Part shown: positions 48,496 through 61,823 of the stretch, in pieces | How the letters are laid out: every line of letters starts with the position of its first letter | Numbering within the stretch: the stretch's first letter is position 1 | Source of the DNA: Osmia lignaria lignaria | Lineage: Eukaryota; Arthropoda; Insecta; Hymenoptera; Megachilidae | Reading direction: 5' to 3' | Assembly (NCBI RefSeq): GCF_051020975.1 | Contig: NC_135042.1 | Span: forward strand, 8,765,888-8,829,887 | Length of the DNA: 64,000 nucleotides | The notes under the pieces: model-generated | Seen by the model: the letters and a program-made list of their open reading frames with translations, nothing else | What the model was told of the DNA's origin: nothing | Databases searched by the model: none | Translations under genes and position numbers: made by a program

Positions 48496-49017
48496 GCTCG
48501 AAACTAAGGATCTTAAAATACATGGATACCGTTAAATATTTTATTACTAAACTATTCACATATTACTATTCAATATATAATTCTTTTAAAAAAAATTACA
48601 TTTAACGATGCGCTAAAACATTTATTTTATTTTTATAACACTTTTTATACAGTTAACATTAATATTTGTATACATAATTCTATTTGTCTGCAATAAACAC
48701 ATTTTACAAATTATATTTCGTGTTAAAAAATATTATATTTGTATAAAAATAAATATAAAAAAAACTTGTTACACAGTTTTATTATTGTCGATTTACTACA
48801 ATGGAATGAATATAGTACTCATATTAATGTTTAAAGATATTTTTACATATATACAAATATGTATATCTTAAATTCTGTCTTCAATACATACCAGATAATA
48901 AACAAATATTTTAAGGATAGTATTTAATCACAAGAATTAATTTTAAACATTTATAACAGGCATATTGTCATGGAAATATTCAGAAATGGTTGGTCCAGAA
49001 AGTTATTTCTCTCTTTT
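48496..49017. other. AT-rich spacer between tRNA-Lys and Dhpr
   Basis: No gene seen. It should contain the upstream flank of the minus-strand tRNA and the 3' UTR of dihydropteridine reductase. Confidence 0.6.
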
Positions 49018-50925
49018 TCAAGCTGTAATTAATTCTGTTTTATTATTATTAGTAATCAGTTGTAAAAGACTACCATTGATAGGACGCTCCTGATTTTGTG
49101 ACCATTTCCAGAAAAGGCTGTCAAAATAAAAATATTAATAAAAGAGGAAAAATAACAACATAAAACTACCAGAAATTTTACTCACTCTGCAACAAATTCA
49201 AGTGGGGTCCAACTAGATGTATCAGCATTGGGCATCCATTTTCTATTCATAGGTGTATCTAAAGTAACTGGTAAAATTGCAGTAACTAAGGAATCCTTTG
49301 GAAGACCACTACCTTCATCTGCTAAAGACTTAGTTAGCTGGTGAACTGCAGCTTTGGCCATCCCATATCCAATCATTCCTGTTTTAATCAAATAACAGAA
49401 ATAATTATGAAGTACCTTCTCAGTGTTGAATAAATCTTGTAAGTACCTGGTGTTCCTGCTAATGCTGCTTTGGCACCAGTCAGTGACAAGAATCCTCCCT
49501 CCTTTAAATGATGTGTAGCAATACTACTAGCAATAACTGAACTCCATACACTCTGTTTCCACATGAGCTCACAATTCTTTACAAAATCTTTATGAGATGC
49601 ATTTCCACCAGCCCATCCACCAGCTACACAAATTATTGCATCTACTTTATTACCTTTCAAAGTATTAGTAACTTGTTGCAGAATATCAACTTCCTATGTG
49701 ACATAAAAAGAAAATGGGTAATTAGAAATGAACATATATTTATTTATCTTGTTATAATTATTTATGAAATTACCTGCTCTTGCCAATTATTTTCAGGCTT
49801 TACAATCACATTTATATCAGCTTGCTCATTTGCCTTCATATCAATAGAACCAACCCACTATGATTATAAAATAACATACTTTTAAACATATATGACAATT
49901 TTCTTTTATATTTTAATCAATATTAATAAGGAATAATGGATATTTGAAAAAAAAGTGCATTACATAATATACTATAAAATATCTTAAAATTATAATTGAT
50001 AGAATAACATGCTTTAATCTTAAATTATGGGACTTAAGGTATCTATAAATGTGAAAGGAGCTAGTTCACTGCTTATGGCCTTGATGTAATTTTCCTACAT
50101 GTTTCAGATTGCTCAGCAGAAGTTACATGTAAAAATAGTTCCTTATTGGAACTACATTTTTACAATATAAATATTTATGTAAATAAATATATTTCATACA
50201 CATTGCATTATGTATATACATAATATTTATATTTTACAATATAATCACAAGAAAATAGTACAAAGTAATAAACTAAAAAGAAATAGTACTGTATTTACAT
50301 ATATATGTATATATGAATATATGTATTTATATGTAAACCCTTTTATGAATGTGCTGTATTTCGTACATTTAAAATAGTGCGCGAAAATATTCTAAGTTAC
50401 TTGAATAATGTAATCTATATAGCAACAAACATTTAAACATTAAAATGCAATGAAAAAAATTAAGTACGCTTGCTATTAAATTAAATTTGCAGATAAACCT
50501 AAAGAAAAAAACATTCGAAACAATAAAGTTCATTATAAAATCGAAAACAAGAAGTTATACGCCCCACTTAATGAAATGTTGCTTGTACGCTTCAACTTAA
50601 CAGTTGTTTAAGTTTAATTGCTAAAAAAACAAAAACATTAATAATTTTCAATTACATGCTTGTTTTATAATTTGTTTTTAATTAAATAAAACTGATTGAC
50701 AGTACTTATTTATCTATAATTTTTTAAACTATTGGAAGAGAATGAGAGTTTCTATAAGGAAGTAAGCCAATACCCTTGATAATAAAATCATTACTTAGCT
50801 TTCTATGTACATTATAATGTATTTTATTCACGCACCCAATTTTTTGATTTAAATTTTGAAACACATGTTGATCCTAAAGCACCCTTGCCACCATATACAA
50901 GAACTCGTCCTACTATTGTCTCCAT
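49018..50925 (-). CDS. Dhpr: Dihydropteridine reductase
   Basis: Short-chain dehydrogenase that regenerates tetrahydrobiopterin from quinonoid dihydrobiopterin with NADH, supporting aromatic amino-acid hydroxylases. Five coding exons (50925-50836, 49857-49774, 49693-49447, 49378-49186, 49117-49018) give 237 residues, close to human QDPR (244). The N-terminal Rossmann motif is VLVYGGKGALG. NWWVGSID spans the first junction; VDAIICVAGGWAGGNA and KNCELMWKQSVW follow. The catalytic YGMAK (YxxxK) is preceded by LSLTGAKAAL. LPVTLDTPMNRKWMP and SSWTPLEFVA are diagnostic. The start METIVGRV aligns with family members. The frame remains open upstream to an ATG at 51057-51055, adding 44 Arg/Ser-rich residues that could be a targeting extension or just 5' UTR. 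The first intron is unusually long for the gene (978 bp). Confidence 0.95.
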
Positions 50926-51715
50926 TGTTCGATAAATGAAGCGACTTCGTGAAATACGTTTCGAGAGTATGCGATTATATACGAAAGGGTACGAAGTTGT
51001 ACGAGAATCTTTCGGAAAAGTTCGTAAAAGTAATGCTAGATTGCCAAATTTCGGCATGAACTATAATAATAGATTGTCAATCGAAAAATTGATATTGTTT
51101 TTGTAAAATATGTTTTACACATTTTCAAGTATTATGTCTCAAATATGTGCACAAAAAGTAATTTTAGTAAGATTAAAGTATTTCTTAATTTGTTACGATG
51201 TTTTTTATTTCACATATGTGTGTGTAATGTTAGAAATTAGATATAATAATGTCAGCACTTCTAGTTACATTGCATATAGTACAATCATTTATTCTATTTA
51301 TAGACTACTTTCTCGGTTACAAATGTTTGTAAATAGTTTTACTAAAGAGGCAATCTAATTGCGGTTGATTTAATTAATACAATAAGAGTATAATATGAAA
51401 ATATGTTTATAACTATTTGAATTTTCCGCTTGCGTTTATTAAAAACATGGCAACATCGCAATGACAGAGACCCTGCCCGCAACGTTCTCCGGGAGCGTAG
51501 GTCTAGTGTGACGTCACGGTAGCCTAGTTGGGTTAGGTTTTACGCTGGAAATTCTAACGAAAAATTTTTTGTTTGACGATTAATGTTTTCCCCATTGTGT
51601 CTGCTGCATTGAACGACGTGAAGAGTTAACGCAGTGGCGAGTAATAATCGTATTTCGTAAGCCGTTCGATCGCGAGACCTCGCGCTATCGGCGTATATGA
51701 GATTTTAAACGGAAA
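50926..51715. promoter_or_regulatory. Divergent intergenic region, Dhpr / KCMF1
   Basis: About 790 bp separate the inferred start codons of Dhpr (-) and KCMF1 (+), so both promoters should lie here. A relatively GC-rich, CpG-containing patch at about 51465-51560 and 51600-51715 precedes the KCMF1 start and probably includes its transcription start. No core elements could be fixed by eye. Confidence 0.55.
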
Positions 51716-54700
51716 ATGAATCGACATGAAGGTACGTACGTGTGCACTGTTCCTGACTAGCAAGTCAGCCTCCACTTTATACGCTAAACTTATTTTATGT
51801 TGATGGCAAAATTTTTGGATTATGGGGTATTTAGGTAGTTGCATAAAAAGTTTTTGCAGATTCATCATCGAGGTTACGAAATCGACAATGCATGAGATTT
51901 TTCATAAGACATTTCTTGTAAGCTCTGTACCAAAGGGTCTAATGTCAGAGGCCAGATGGCAGCACTTATAAAAAATTTATTCCAATTTCTGTGGATTTAT
52001 AATGTTCTTCAAAGATTTCAGCGAATTTTCTGCAATATCATTGCTTTCTAATACTCGAATTATATGAAATGAATAAAATTCTGAGAAAACATTTGTTGAT
52101 CAACTGTCAAGATGTTTTGCAAACTCACTCTTTTGAAATTAATTTTCATCTTCAATCCCCTTCTCTTTCTCATAATGTTAAACTTGTAAAACATATTGGA
52201 GCACATTTCTCTTATTCTTTAACTTTCAATTAGTCCCTTTAGTAAACTACTTTATGTATTTAATTTGTACTTTTCAAATAATACATTGTTTATTGTAATA
52301 GGACTATGTCAAGATCAAACAATAAAATTATATTAGTTTTCTTAAGTTTAAATATTATCATAAAATTAATAAACTTAAAAATATTTTCAGCTTAGTATGT
52401 AAATAAAATTAATATATGTATCTTTGCTTATTTGCATTGAATATACATATGTTATATAATTAAAATCTTAAATATTAAATTGAAGTTCAAACACGTTGAT
52501 ACAGATATATTAATCTTTATGATATTATTGTATGACTGTAATATCTTAATGTAATGATTATACTTTCTATATTACATATGCACATGTATGTCTTTAAGTA
52601 TTGCTACATATATAGATATTTTATGCATAATGTTTAAATTTGCACAAAAAAAAGTATAAGCAATAAAAATATAAGTAAAAATAAAACATCAATATACATC
52701 AAATAATTAAAAATTTACAAATAATTGTTCCTAGTATAAAGAATAAAGATTAAAGTTAAAACTATATGTTAATGGAAGGAGATAAAGAAATGTTTATTGT
52801 ATATATATTATTATAATATATATATTTCTTATTCTTGTTTGTTTTAATCATTTTTACCATATTATCTAATTTCATAGAAACATGCAATAATTGTTATCAG
52901 AACAGTACGTAGTTGCATAAAGATTTAAAAGTAAAGTGAAGTAAGTTACTTTTTATAGATTTAGTTCAAGGTTATTGCATGAATCTGTATATATAGGGGT
53001 ATATAAATATCTTTAGTAGAAAGACCTATATTTTTCTTTTTAAAGTGCTTAGAATAAATGCAATTCACATGGAATGCAAATCACTTTTAAAATATATAAT
53101 TTATTAAATACTGTGTATACTATTATATGTAAATATATTTATTTCTTTGATATTTATTAACTCATAACTATATTTTAGGGGTAAGTTGTGACTCCTGCTT
53201 AAAGGGGAATTTTCGGGGTCGCAGATACAAGTGCCTAGTGTGCTACGATTATGATTTGTGTGCCAGCTGTTATGAAGGAGGTGCTAGTACTACACGCCAC
53301 CACACTGATCACCCTATGCAGTGTATACTTACTAGATCTGACTTTGGTATGTTAATTATTGAATTCTGTTCATTATAATTAATGCAGATATTATATAGAT
53401 GTAAATATTAACCCTGAAATTTATTATTCAACAGAATTATATTATGGTGGAGAGGGAGTAAGTATAGAGCAGCCACAATCCTTAACTTGTCCTTATTGTA
53501 CAAGAATGGGTTTCACTGAGGCTACATTACAAGAACATGTTGCTGCAGAGCACTCAGACATTACTTTTGATGTTGTATGTATAATGAAATATAATATGTA
53601 TAAAAGTATTTGTAATTTTTTTTTTCTTTTTACAAGACATTTATAAATTTAAAATTTTGTCATAGGTTTGTCCAGTATGTGCATCTATCCCAGGAGGAGA
53701 TCCTAATAATGTGACTGATGATTTTGCGGGTCATTTGAGTTTAGAGCATCGTAGCGGACCAAGAGACCTGATTTCTCTTCTAGATGAACCACCTCCTAAT
53801 AGATATAACAGTAGACGGATAACGCATCCATCTAGAGCTGTTGGTGGACCACGAACTCGCAGGTATACATATATTACTAATTTCGATGATTATAGTAAAT
53901 GTTATTACTGTATAAACGTTTGATGAATAATTTAATGAATACTTTGGAGCAATCTATTTGTTTTTGTTTAATATCATTATTTTACTCGTATTATAATATT
54001 TAACGTTATAACTTACCAGCCATTATTTGCCATTAATCGAAGTATTACTTACTGTTAGTGCCAAAATATCATGCCAAAATATTACATAATGTTCTCTAAT
54101 ACGAAAAGTATATTTTATTCTTATAACTTCTAAAAAAAAAGTATAAAGTAAATTTCAGCTACAGTTCATCATCATCTCACCTTAGATAATGTTCATTGGC
54201 ATATCATTGGACCTGCAGGTCCAATATGCATTTCAGTTCGTCCGGGGGATTGAGTCCGAGTAGTCGAGAAAGTATAGATCCAATTGCAGAGTTACTCTCT
54301 CAATTATCTAGTGTTCGTAGAAGTGGTGGAGGAACTGGTCAAGGTTCATCAGCACCCTCACAATTACAACAACTACAAATGCAGCTACAGTTGGAACGAC
54401 AACAAGTTAGAGTACGTATATACAACAATTTTTTCATACTATGTTTAGGATATAAAATTTATAATAAAATATTTTGAAAGAGAAAAAGCTTAGCACAAAT
54501 GTCTTTGCAGGCTGCTAGGCAACAATTGGAGCGGTTACCGAGGAGGCAGCCTCAGGTACTTGGTTCTGCAAGCTGTGGAGGAATTATTAGCGGAAGTGGT
54601 CATTCTACTACTATGACCAGTGTCGTAGCGAATAGTACGAGTAGTAACAATAATACAACTAATGTGGCGAACCCGTCCGGCGTATCATCTACCAATTCAC

Positions 54701-55748
54701 AGAGCTACATGTTTCTTTTGCCAAAGTACGTCTTATTTATTAATATTAAATGATTGATATATAAAAAATAATGTTAAATATGTTCGTACATGTACATATA
54801 TGAGCGTTATTGTTTGCCTGAAACGTGGAAAATTGCACATCATGATCGGTGTGCGGGTTGCCAAAAGTTAATTTTACGATCTCTTCATAAAAAGAAGAAG
54901 AGTAAAAATATTCGTATACATTTCTTTGTTAAGCTTACACAAAATAATTTACATTTATTTATAGATTTTGTTAATATATTATTTTGTTCTATAGTCACAC
55001 TTCTCTTTACTTATAGATGCATTACCAGTACTCTCACTGACTCACAGTTGCAAAATATTGAACGTGAAAGTGCAAATAGGAGCCTCTTTACACGCGAACT
55101 TATTCTTGGAACGCTTTCCCAAACATTGCCGGAGTTACTACAGCAACAATCTGTAGTACAAACACCAGTATCAAGTGCAACTACTGCCACAACCAGTCCT
55201 GAAACACCAAATGCTAATACTTCCACAGTTTCTATGAAAAAATTAAGTTTAACTCAAGAAGCAAAAAGGGATCAAACAATGAGTAAACACGTAACTCAAA
55301 CGTCTACGCAACAATCGCATACTGTTCAGTCTACTGCTGGCAGTGGGGGAACCGGTCTTCAAAGTCAAGGATTGCCTCCAAATTCTAATAACCTTGCATC
55401 ACAAAATACACCAATGGTTCAAACACTGATGCATAGCGTGTTACCACAGCCATTGGTAAGTGTGTATAAACAAATTATACTTGTTATTTTATACAGTTCG
55501 AAACCATATAAGAGAAGACAGAAGCATGATAAATATAATCTAGTACTTGTAACGCTGTTATACAGGTATTGCAGCAATCACTGCCGCCACCAATTAGCAG
55601 AACTATCAGAGAACCGATAGTAACCCCAGCACCAGCGTACCTTAGAGGTGGGGTCGGTCCAGTTGGCGTAACAGGTCCTTCGCGTAGGAAGCCGGTTAGG
55701 GCTGTAGATGGCAGAAACCAATCTACGGAACCTCCGCCCCCACACTAA
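51716..55748 (+). CDS. Kcmf1: KCMF1-type E3 ubiquitin ligase (ZZ and C2H2 zinc fingers)
   Basis: Eight coding exons: 51716-51731, 53179-53346, 53435-53574, 53666-53862, 54219-54411, 54511-54725, 55017-55455, 55566-55748; 516 residues. The protein starts MNRHEGVSCDSC and has an N-terminal ZZ zinc finger (CDSCLKGNFRGRRYKCLVC; CASCYEGG), which in this family reads N-degrons. Two C2H2-like fingers follow (CPYCTRMGFTEATLQEHV; CPVCASIPGGDPNN with HLSLEH). Then comes a conserved SNMHFSSSGGLSPSSRE and DPIAELLSQLSSVRR region, a Gln-rich coiled coil (LQQLQMQLQLERQQVR) and RSLFTRELILGTL. The C-terminus ends EPPPPH, as the vertebrate protein ends in a proline run. It is longer than human KCMF1 (381) because of Ser/Thr/Gln-rich inserts. 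The first coding exon holds only five codons plus one base, followed by a 1.4-kb intron. Confidence 0.95.
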
Positions 55749-58700
55749 CCCCTCCTTAGCCCGTACTCACCCACCCTGATTCCTCACAGGACCCTCTAGC
55801 ACTAGTCCTAGCACTGTTTAGAACACCTCATCATTATTGTTATTATTATAATATTATATATTAATAATTATTCAAATGCCCTCCTCCTCACCCTCCCTAT
55901 CTTATCATTTTCCGAAATTCTAATCTCGCCATCTTTCGTCTTAATGTGACATGGAACAAGGGCAAGGGCTGATTCGCCGATACATGCAAATAATGTAAAT
56001 AACTCACTTCTTGCAGTCATACACGCTCCTCGTACACGCTCCTCAGTGAGTCTTGCCACGTTCTATATCGATTTATTATAACCGTTTACAATAAGTTGAT
56101 CGAGAATAGGGACTGGCAGGTAAAAAAAAAAAAAAAAAAAAAAAAAGAAAAAAGAAAAAAACAAATGAAAGAAAACAATGTAACAGAAATAATAATATTA
56201 GTGTTTCGTATTTGGTGGCTGTATAGGCTAGTTATGATATCTGATCAATATAATACTCAGAAATGTTTTGTTTGAGTGTCGGGAACATAGAAACTTGATT
56301 AATTTACCAAACGCACTGTGCCCGTCATACGCACCAGTTTATTATGTTCAATTTGAACTGGTTAAATTGTATCAATGTATCATGTATCTTTAATATACGA
56401 ATATGTTTTACACGTGGAGATAAATCGCTGCTTGGGTTGGTCCGTTTCTATTTAAGGAGTCTTAATTGTCGGACGAGTATTTTAAAACAGCAGTGGACAA
56501 ACGCTTTTTAACTTACATACTTTATAAAAATATGAAATTACGCGTGTATCAATGCATTATTAGAGAGAAAGACTAGAAAAAGTATTCTACCAAGAAAGCA
56601 ATTCTAATTAATGAAATCATGTCAAAAGGATGTTTGAGTGGTCATCGAAATAAAATTGGCGGACCATCCCTTGACAGTTTCTTAGAAATCGGGATTTGAA
56701 AATGGAGAGATTAGACTAGGTCTTAACACATCGATTAATAATATCTAAATCGTTTTCTCTATTAAAATGTAACTGTATCTTCTTAAAGTATTCCTTAGAA
56801 ATCCTTTTCTTTTTTGTTGGTGTTTTAAATTTACATATGTTTTGGAACTAATGTCACATATGTCTTCTTCTTTTTTTTTTTTTTTTCTTTTAATTCTCGT
56901 TAATCTGATCACTCCATTTTACGATGCGAAATAAAATAATTATTTGTATGCGTGTTTTATTTGACGGTAATACAGCCGTTACTGATTGATAAGCTAGAAA
57001 TCATGCGCTATATGGAGAGAAAACAAAACGAGAATGTGTATCTGCTTTCTTTTTTTCTTTTCTTCGAATCGATCGATTTGAAAAATTACAATATAGAAAT
57101 GTTCATATTTTTCTTTTATTCAACAAGTATAAAAGCAAACAATGCATCAACTATGTGCGTATGACGCACGCAAATGCATTAGAAATTCGTTCAATGATTC
57201 TACTTAGAGTAGAAGTATAATTTTCAAACTGCTCGTAAAAACGAGTGATAATTATTTTTCGATTTTTCTTCAATCTTGTTTCTATCTTTCTCTCTTTTTC
57301 TTTTCAATTTCTCGTGTACATTTCGTATTGTAATTAATTTCCCTTGCATTACCTTCTCATCTTATGTTACATGATTTTGTGGGTGTATCTGCAAGATGTG
57401 GATAAAAACCAGGTAAAAAAAAAACACAATACATATACATATATGCATATATAAAACTTGTAAAAAATTATACAAAATATGTAGCGTGTGATTTTTCAAT
57501 TTCTTTCTTTATTTCTTTGTTCTTTTTGTTTTGTCTTATAACTCTAACTTGTTCTGACGTCCAAGGGGGAATACTGAAATTCAGCTAATTATATCATCAA
57601 CAATGGTGTTAAACGGACAAGAGACATTTTTTGTGCTTTCCCGTTTCCTTGGATCTTTCGTTCAGTTCTCGGCTAAATAATTGTTGCTCGCACCTATTTC
57701 CAGCTAGTTACACAGCCTATTTTGTGATGTGTGAATTAGAGGCAATGCATAAAATAGAAGATAAACGATGTGAAAATAAAGAAAAAATTGAAGCATACCG
57801 ATTGCCTTAACGCGAAGTTGCCCGATGAACGAAAAGGATTCAAAATTCTGCCTTTTCGCGGAACGCGCGTTTAAGTCGAAAAAGTCTTTTGCACGTGGTA
57901 TCATCAATAAAAAAAAAAAAAAAAAAAACAAGAAAAAATGCTGTATACTTTGTCTAAATTGAATAAATTTACTGCAATCAACGCGCATGTCTCGATGAAA
58001 CTGATGTGCTAGTTATTTTTGCAAATTTTTACACAAATTCGTAAGCGTACAATCTTAGAACGAAGCAAGACTCCACGCACGTCTAACGGTTAACTTAAAA
58101 AAAGAAAAAGAAAGACTAAAAGAGTGTATTGAATAATTTCTTCATATATAAAATCGCAAAAGTACTTTTATTCCTTTAATTTTTTGTCTTAATACTCGAC
58201 ACTGCAAGCTTACGTTTCCCTTGTTTCCACGTCACTTCGGAAATTGTAAGATCTTGGATTTTGTACATGCTCTACGATTAATGTTATTCTTATTATTTTA
58301 ATCGTTATTACGTACTATACGATGTAACAAGGGTATACCTAAACACAATTGCGAAAGGTATCGAGGGACAATGTAAACGCCTGTTCGAATAGTCGAATGC
58401 TATATTAATATTGTTATACTTTTATTTTAATTTTTTGTTCTGGTTTTTGTCACTTTCATTTTGAAATTTCAGCATAATCTTAACAAAAGCTTTTTACATT
58501 ATATATAATATATAACATATATTACAATATATTTATTCATAAGAACGAAAGGATGCCTCGGAGTATCGTCGTATGTTTCTCCTAATCTTTCTTCTTCTTT
58601 CTATTTTGCAAATCGCATCTGTACGTGTGTCGTTTAAGTAGTTTTGGTTATTTCAAAATTCCATAGACATAGATAAACTGAAAGTTTAGTTAATCTGGTA

Positions 58701-59239
58701 TGTAAATTGTACTAGAGAATTAAAAGGGTTCTTGATAAAACAAGCTTTGTACGCTTTCTACAAGGTAATCGACGATCCTCCTGGATATCCTTTTTTTGCA
58801 GGAAGGAAATTAAATGTTCGAAAGATAAAAAAAAAAAATAAGATAGAAACTGTTCTTGTGAACGAGGTAACAAGCGAAAAAAAAACTATTCTTGGATGTC
58901 TCAAACGGTTGTTTTTATCACGTCCTTTGTCCGGATTTAAACACGGATCGAAAACAAGAATTTTCGTGGAATCTTCGGTGGAAACTTTTAAGCCCGACGA
59001 ATTAACAAAAAAGAAAAGAAAGAGATAAAAATACAAGTTTAACAACGAACTGGGAATTTTTTTTTTCAAGCAATTAAGGCAAAAAAAACGTTACCCGAAA
59101 AAGGAAAAAAAAAGGATGAAGAAAAATAAACCGTGAAACGCGTACGACATTTTTCCCCCTTTTTTTTTATTCGTCAATGAAATTTTCCTTGTATTTAACT
59201 ATATATTTTACGTATAATTGCCTACCGTATAAATATAAA

Positions 59240-59277
<38 letters not shown>

Positions 59278-59500
59278 GAACACGAGCAAACGTACGCATA
59301 TAACAATTCCATGCAGGTGTATCATTTGGGTAATTGTAATCACCTGTAAAAGTAAAACAAAAAAACTAATTAGCTAAATCAAGAAGAAAGAATTGACGAT
59401 TGCGAACACACAGAAATTTAATTCGATCTTGATCATTTATCGTACTACACGCTTATTACGATGATATCGTTTCTTATCGTTATAATCAATTGTTAGCAGC

Positions 59501-59544
<44 letters not shown>

Positions 59545-61823
59545 TAGGGTTTATATGTAGATAGTGGCTCAATCACACGGGAGAGGAGTCTGATTGTACA
59601 TATATACATATATATACGTACATGATAATTTTAACCAAGGGGATGTGTCGTTGCCATTAATAACTCTCTATTATTAATGACGCGGGAATTAATTAAAGTC
59701 ACCCTCGGATCATTGTACTTTATTGCTAAGAAGCTATCTGATATGAAAAAAATGGAAGGGAAAAATGGTAAAAAAAAAAAAAAATTAAAAAAAAGAAATT
59801 GTAAACGTGAGAAAGGAAACTTTCTTTTCTTTTTTATTAAGAATATTTATTACAACTATATATTTTCCACAGTATTTTTGTACTGTGATATATATATAAT
59901 AATAATAATAATATATATAAACGTATATATACGGATATGCACGATTAAGAACTGTGGCAGCGTTGCCTTCCTCACGTTAGACTTTTCATTTTTCTTTAAT
60001 TTCTTCCTTAAACGAGTTTCGCGATAATTATTGTTAACAAAATCTAATATCATTAAGTAATTTCAAGTAGGCACAAATCAGAATCACATGGAGGTGAATC
60101 GCGAAGGCTCTCGTTAGTTCTCGTTACGATATAAAAAATAAATCCATGTCGTATTTTGTAAGGCTCTCGCGTCTTGATCCAAAGATATCGGAAACCGATT
60201 TGTGCGTGTTACTTTCTCTCGATCGATCGTCGATATATATATACATATATCGCAATACCCTGAAGAACAATCGGTATTTTTTACGAAACTTTGACAGAGT
60301 ATTTAACTTGTAATCCTAGCCAAAGGTGGAAGCGAGTGGTGTACGGAGGAGAGCACGATAGAGAAATTTGTAGGAGCTAGCAAAGCGCATCTATATGTAC
60401 GTATCAACACTAGGAAGAAGAAAAGATTGAGGGTTTAAAAAATGAAAAAGAAAATTGTAGCGGCTTCCGTGGTCCCTTCAAATTTTAATGATTATTCTTT
60501 TCACTTGATTAACGGGGTGGAGTACGGGATACAGGAGGGTAGAATCAAAAAAGAAAGTCGACGAGACGAGGCCTCCTTACAAAGTCCTTTCTACAGTTCG
60601 TCGGGCAAGCAAAGAGAGAGTAATTTACGTATGCAAATGTACGCGTGTATGTGTGTGCTTGTACGAGGAGAAAACTAAAGAATACATTTTCCTTTCTCCG
60701 TTAAATAATAATTGTTCGCTTTGAGAACTTTATGGATCGAATAAATATCGAAACGGAAGTAAAGATACAGGAGATGTGTCTTTAAACACAAACGTTGACT
60801 TAGATTGCAATTAACATTATTGCAAATTCACTGGAAATCACAAACTTATTCGCTAGCGTTGCATCCGAACGTGATCTATTGCTTTAGCTGAAAGAAACTA
60901 ACAAAACAAGAAGTTGCGATTCAGAGAGTTCATTGATTTTATGTTGTGTAAGCTTCGGAATAATATGTTTGTTCTTCGTTGCGATCGTATGGAAACAATT
61001 GTTTCACGCGTGAACTTTCGTAAGACGAGATGGCAATAAATGTCCTTATTCGTATTGTACAAGGCTGATATCTACTTCGATCATTGTGTACTCACGAGAT
61101 TACTTTAATTCGGCCTTGCACAGATCGATACACACAATGGAATTTTTCACTTTGTCGAGGAAAGTAAATGTTTGATTATTTCGTCTGAACAATGCTGCTG
61201 CTGCTCTGTGAATTTTTTCCTATGCTGCTCGAGTACGTGCATAGCGCGAATGGTTGTTCGCGGATTTTTACTTGATTTTTAAGAAAAGAAAATAATCGAC
61301 GATACAAAATGTACGAACGTGATGAACGAAAGAGAATAAAGAGAGAGAGAGAGAGAGAGCGAGAGAAATGACGACGAAGAAACAGAAATATTGTGCGTGA
61401 CACGTTGGAGTGAAAAGTGTTGACGAATATTACTATTTAAGTAATAATAGAGAATTAAAGTGAAATCTTATACATAATACGTATTGAAATGTAAATTGTG
61501 TTTGGTTGTATTTTGTGTTATTCGCCTCTGATGCTAAATATAATGGAAATTCGATTAAACCGAACTGTTTTGTTTATTCTAAATACCTTCTCAAATATTT
61601 TACATTGGAATGATTTATATTTGAATAATGGCGCCAGTCATGCGCCGGATCATCGATCGATCATTCGTGCGCTGTAACTACTGTATATAACCGAAGAATG
61701 ATTTTGAAAATACTAGGAGCTTGGTGAGATGTATAGTATGCACGCATGATACGCGGAGGTTTATATTTACAATTTTTCACGTTAACAAAAGGTTTTAGTA
61801 CTCTTCCAAGAAAATTATTAAAA
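55749..61823 (+). other. 6-kb gene-free tract: KCMF1 3' UTR and spacer
   Basis: No coding exon is supported. The stretch is rich in simple repeats: A runs at 56122-56146 and about 57909-57928, a T run near 56872-56886, (TA)n at about 59245-59273, about 13 units of AAT at 59501-59540, and (GA)n at about 61339-61360. Many AATAAA-type signals occur. Conserved 3' UTRs of several kilobases are common on regulatory genes in insects, so a long KCMF1 3' UTR is likely for part of this. Where it ends is not visible. Confidence 0.45.

Noticed and set aside
51626..51868. 80-codon minus-strand frame over the KCMF1 first exon
   Set aside because: It overlaps the promoter and start of KCMF1 on the other strand and has no domain or splice evidence.
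54790..55016. Open sequence directly upstream of KCMF1 exon 7 as part of the protein
   Set aside because: The frame runs through intron; splicing from 54725 to 55017 restores phase and the conserved RSLF region, whereas retention gives unrelated sequence.
59677..60053. Lys- and Tyr/Ile-rich open frames on both strands
   Set aside because: They come from A runs and TA/AAT microsatellites.
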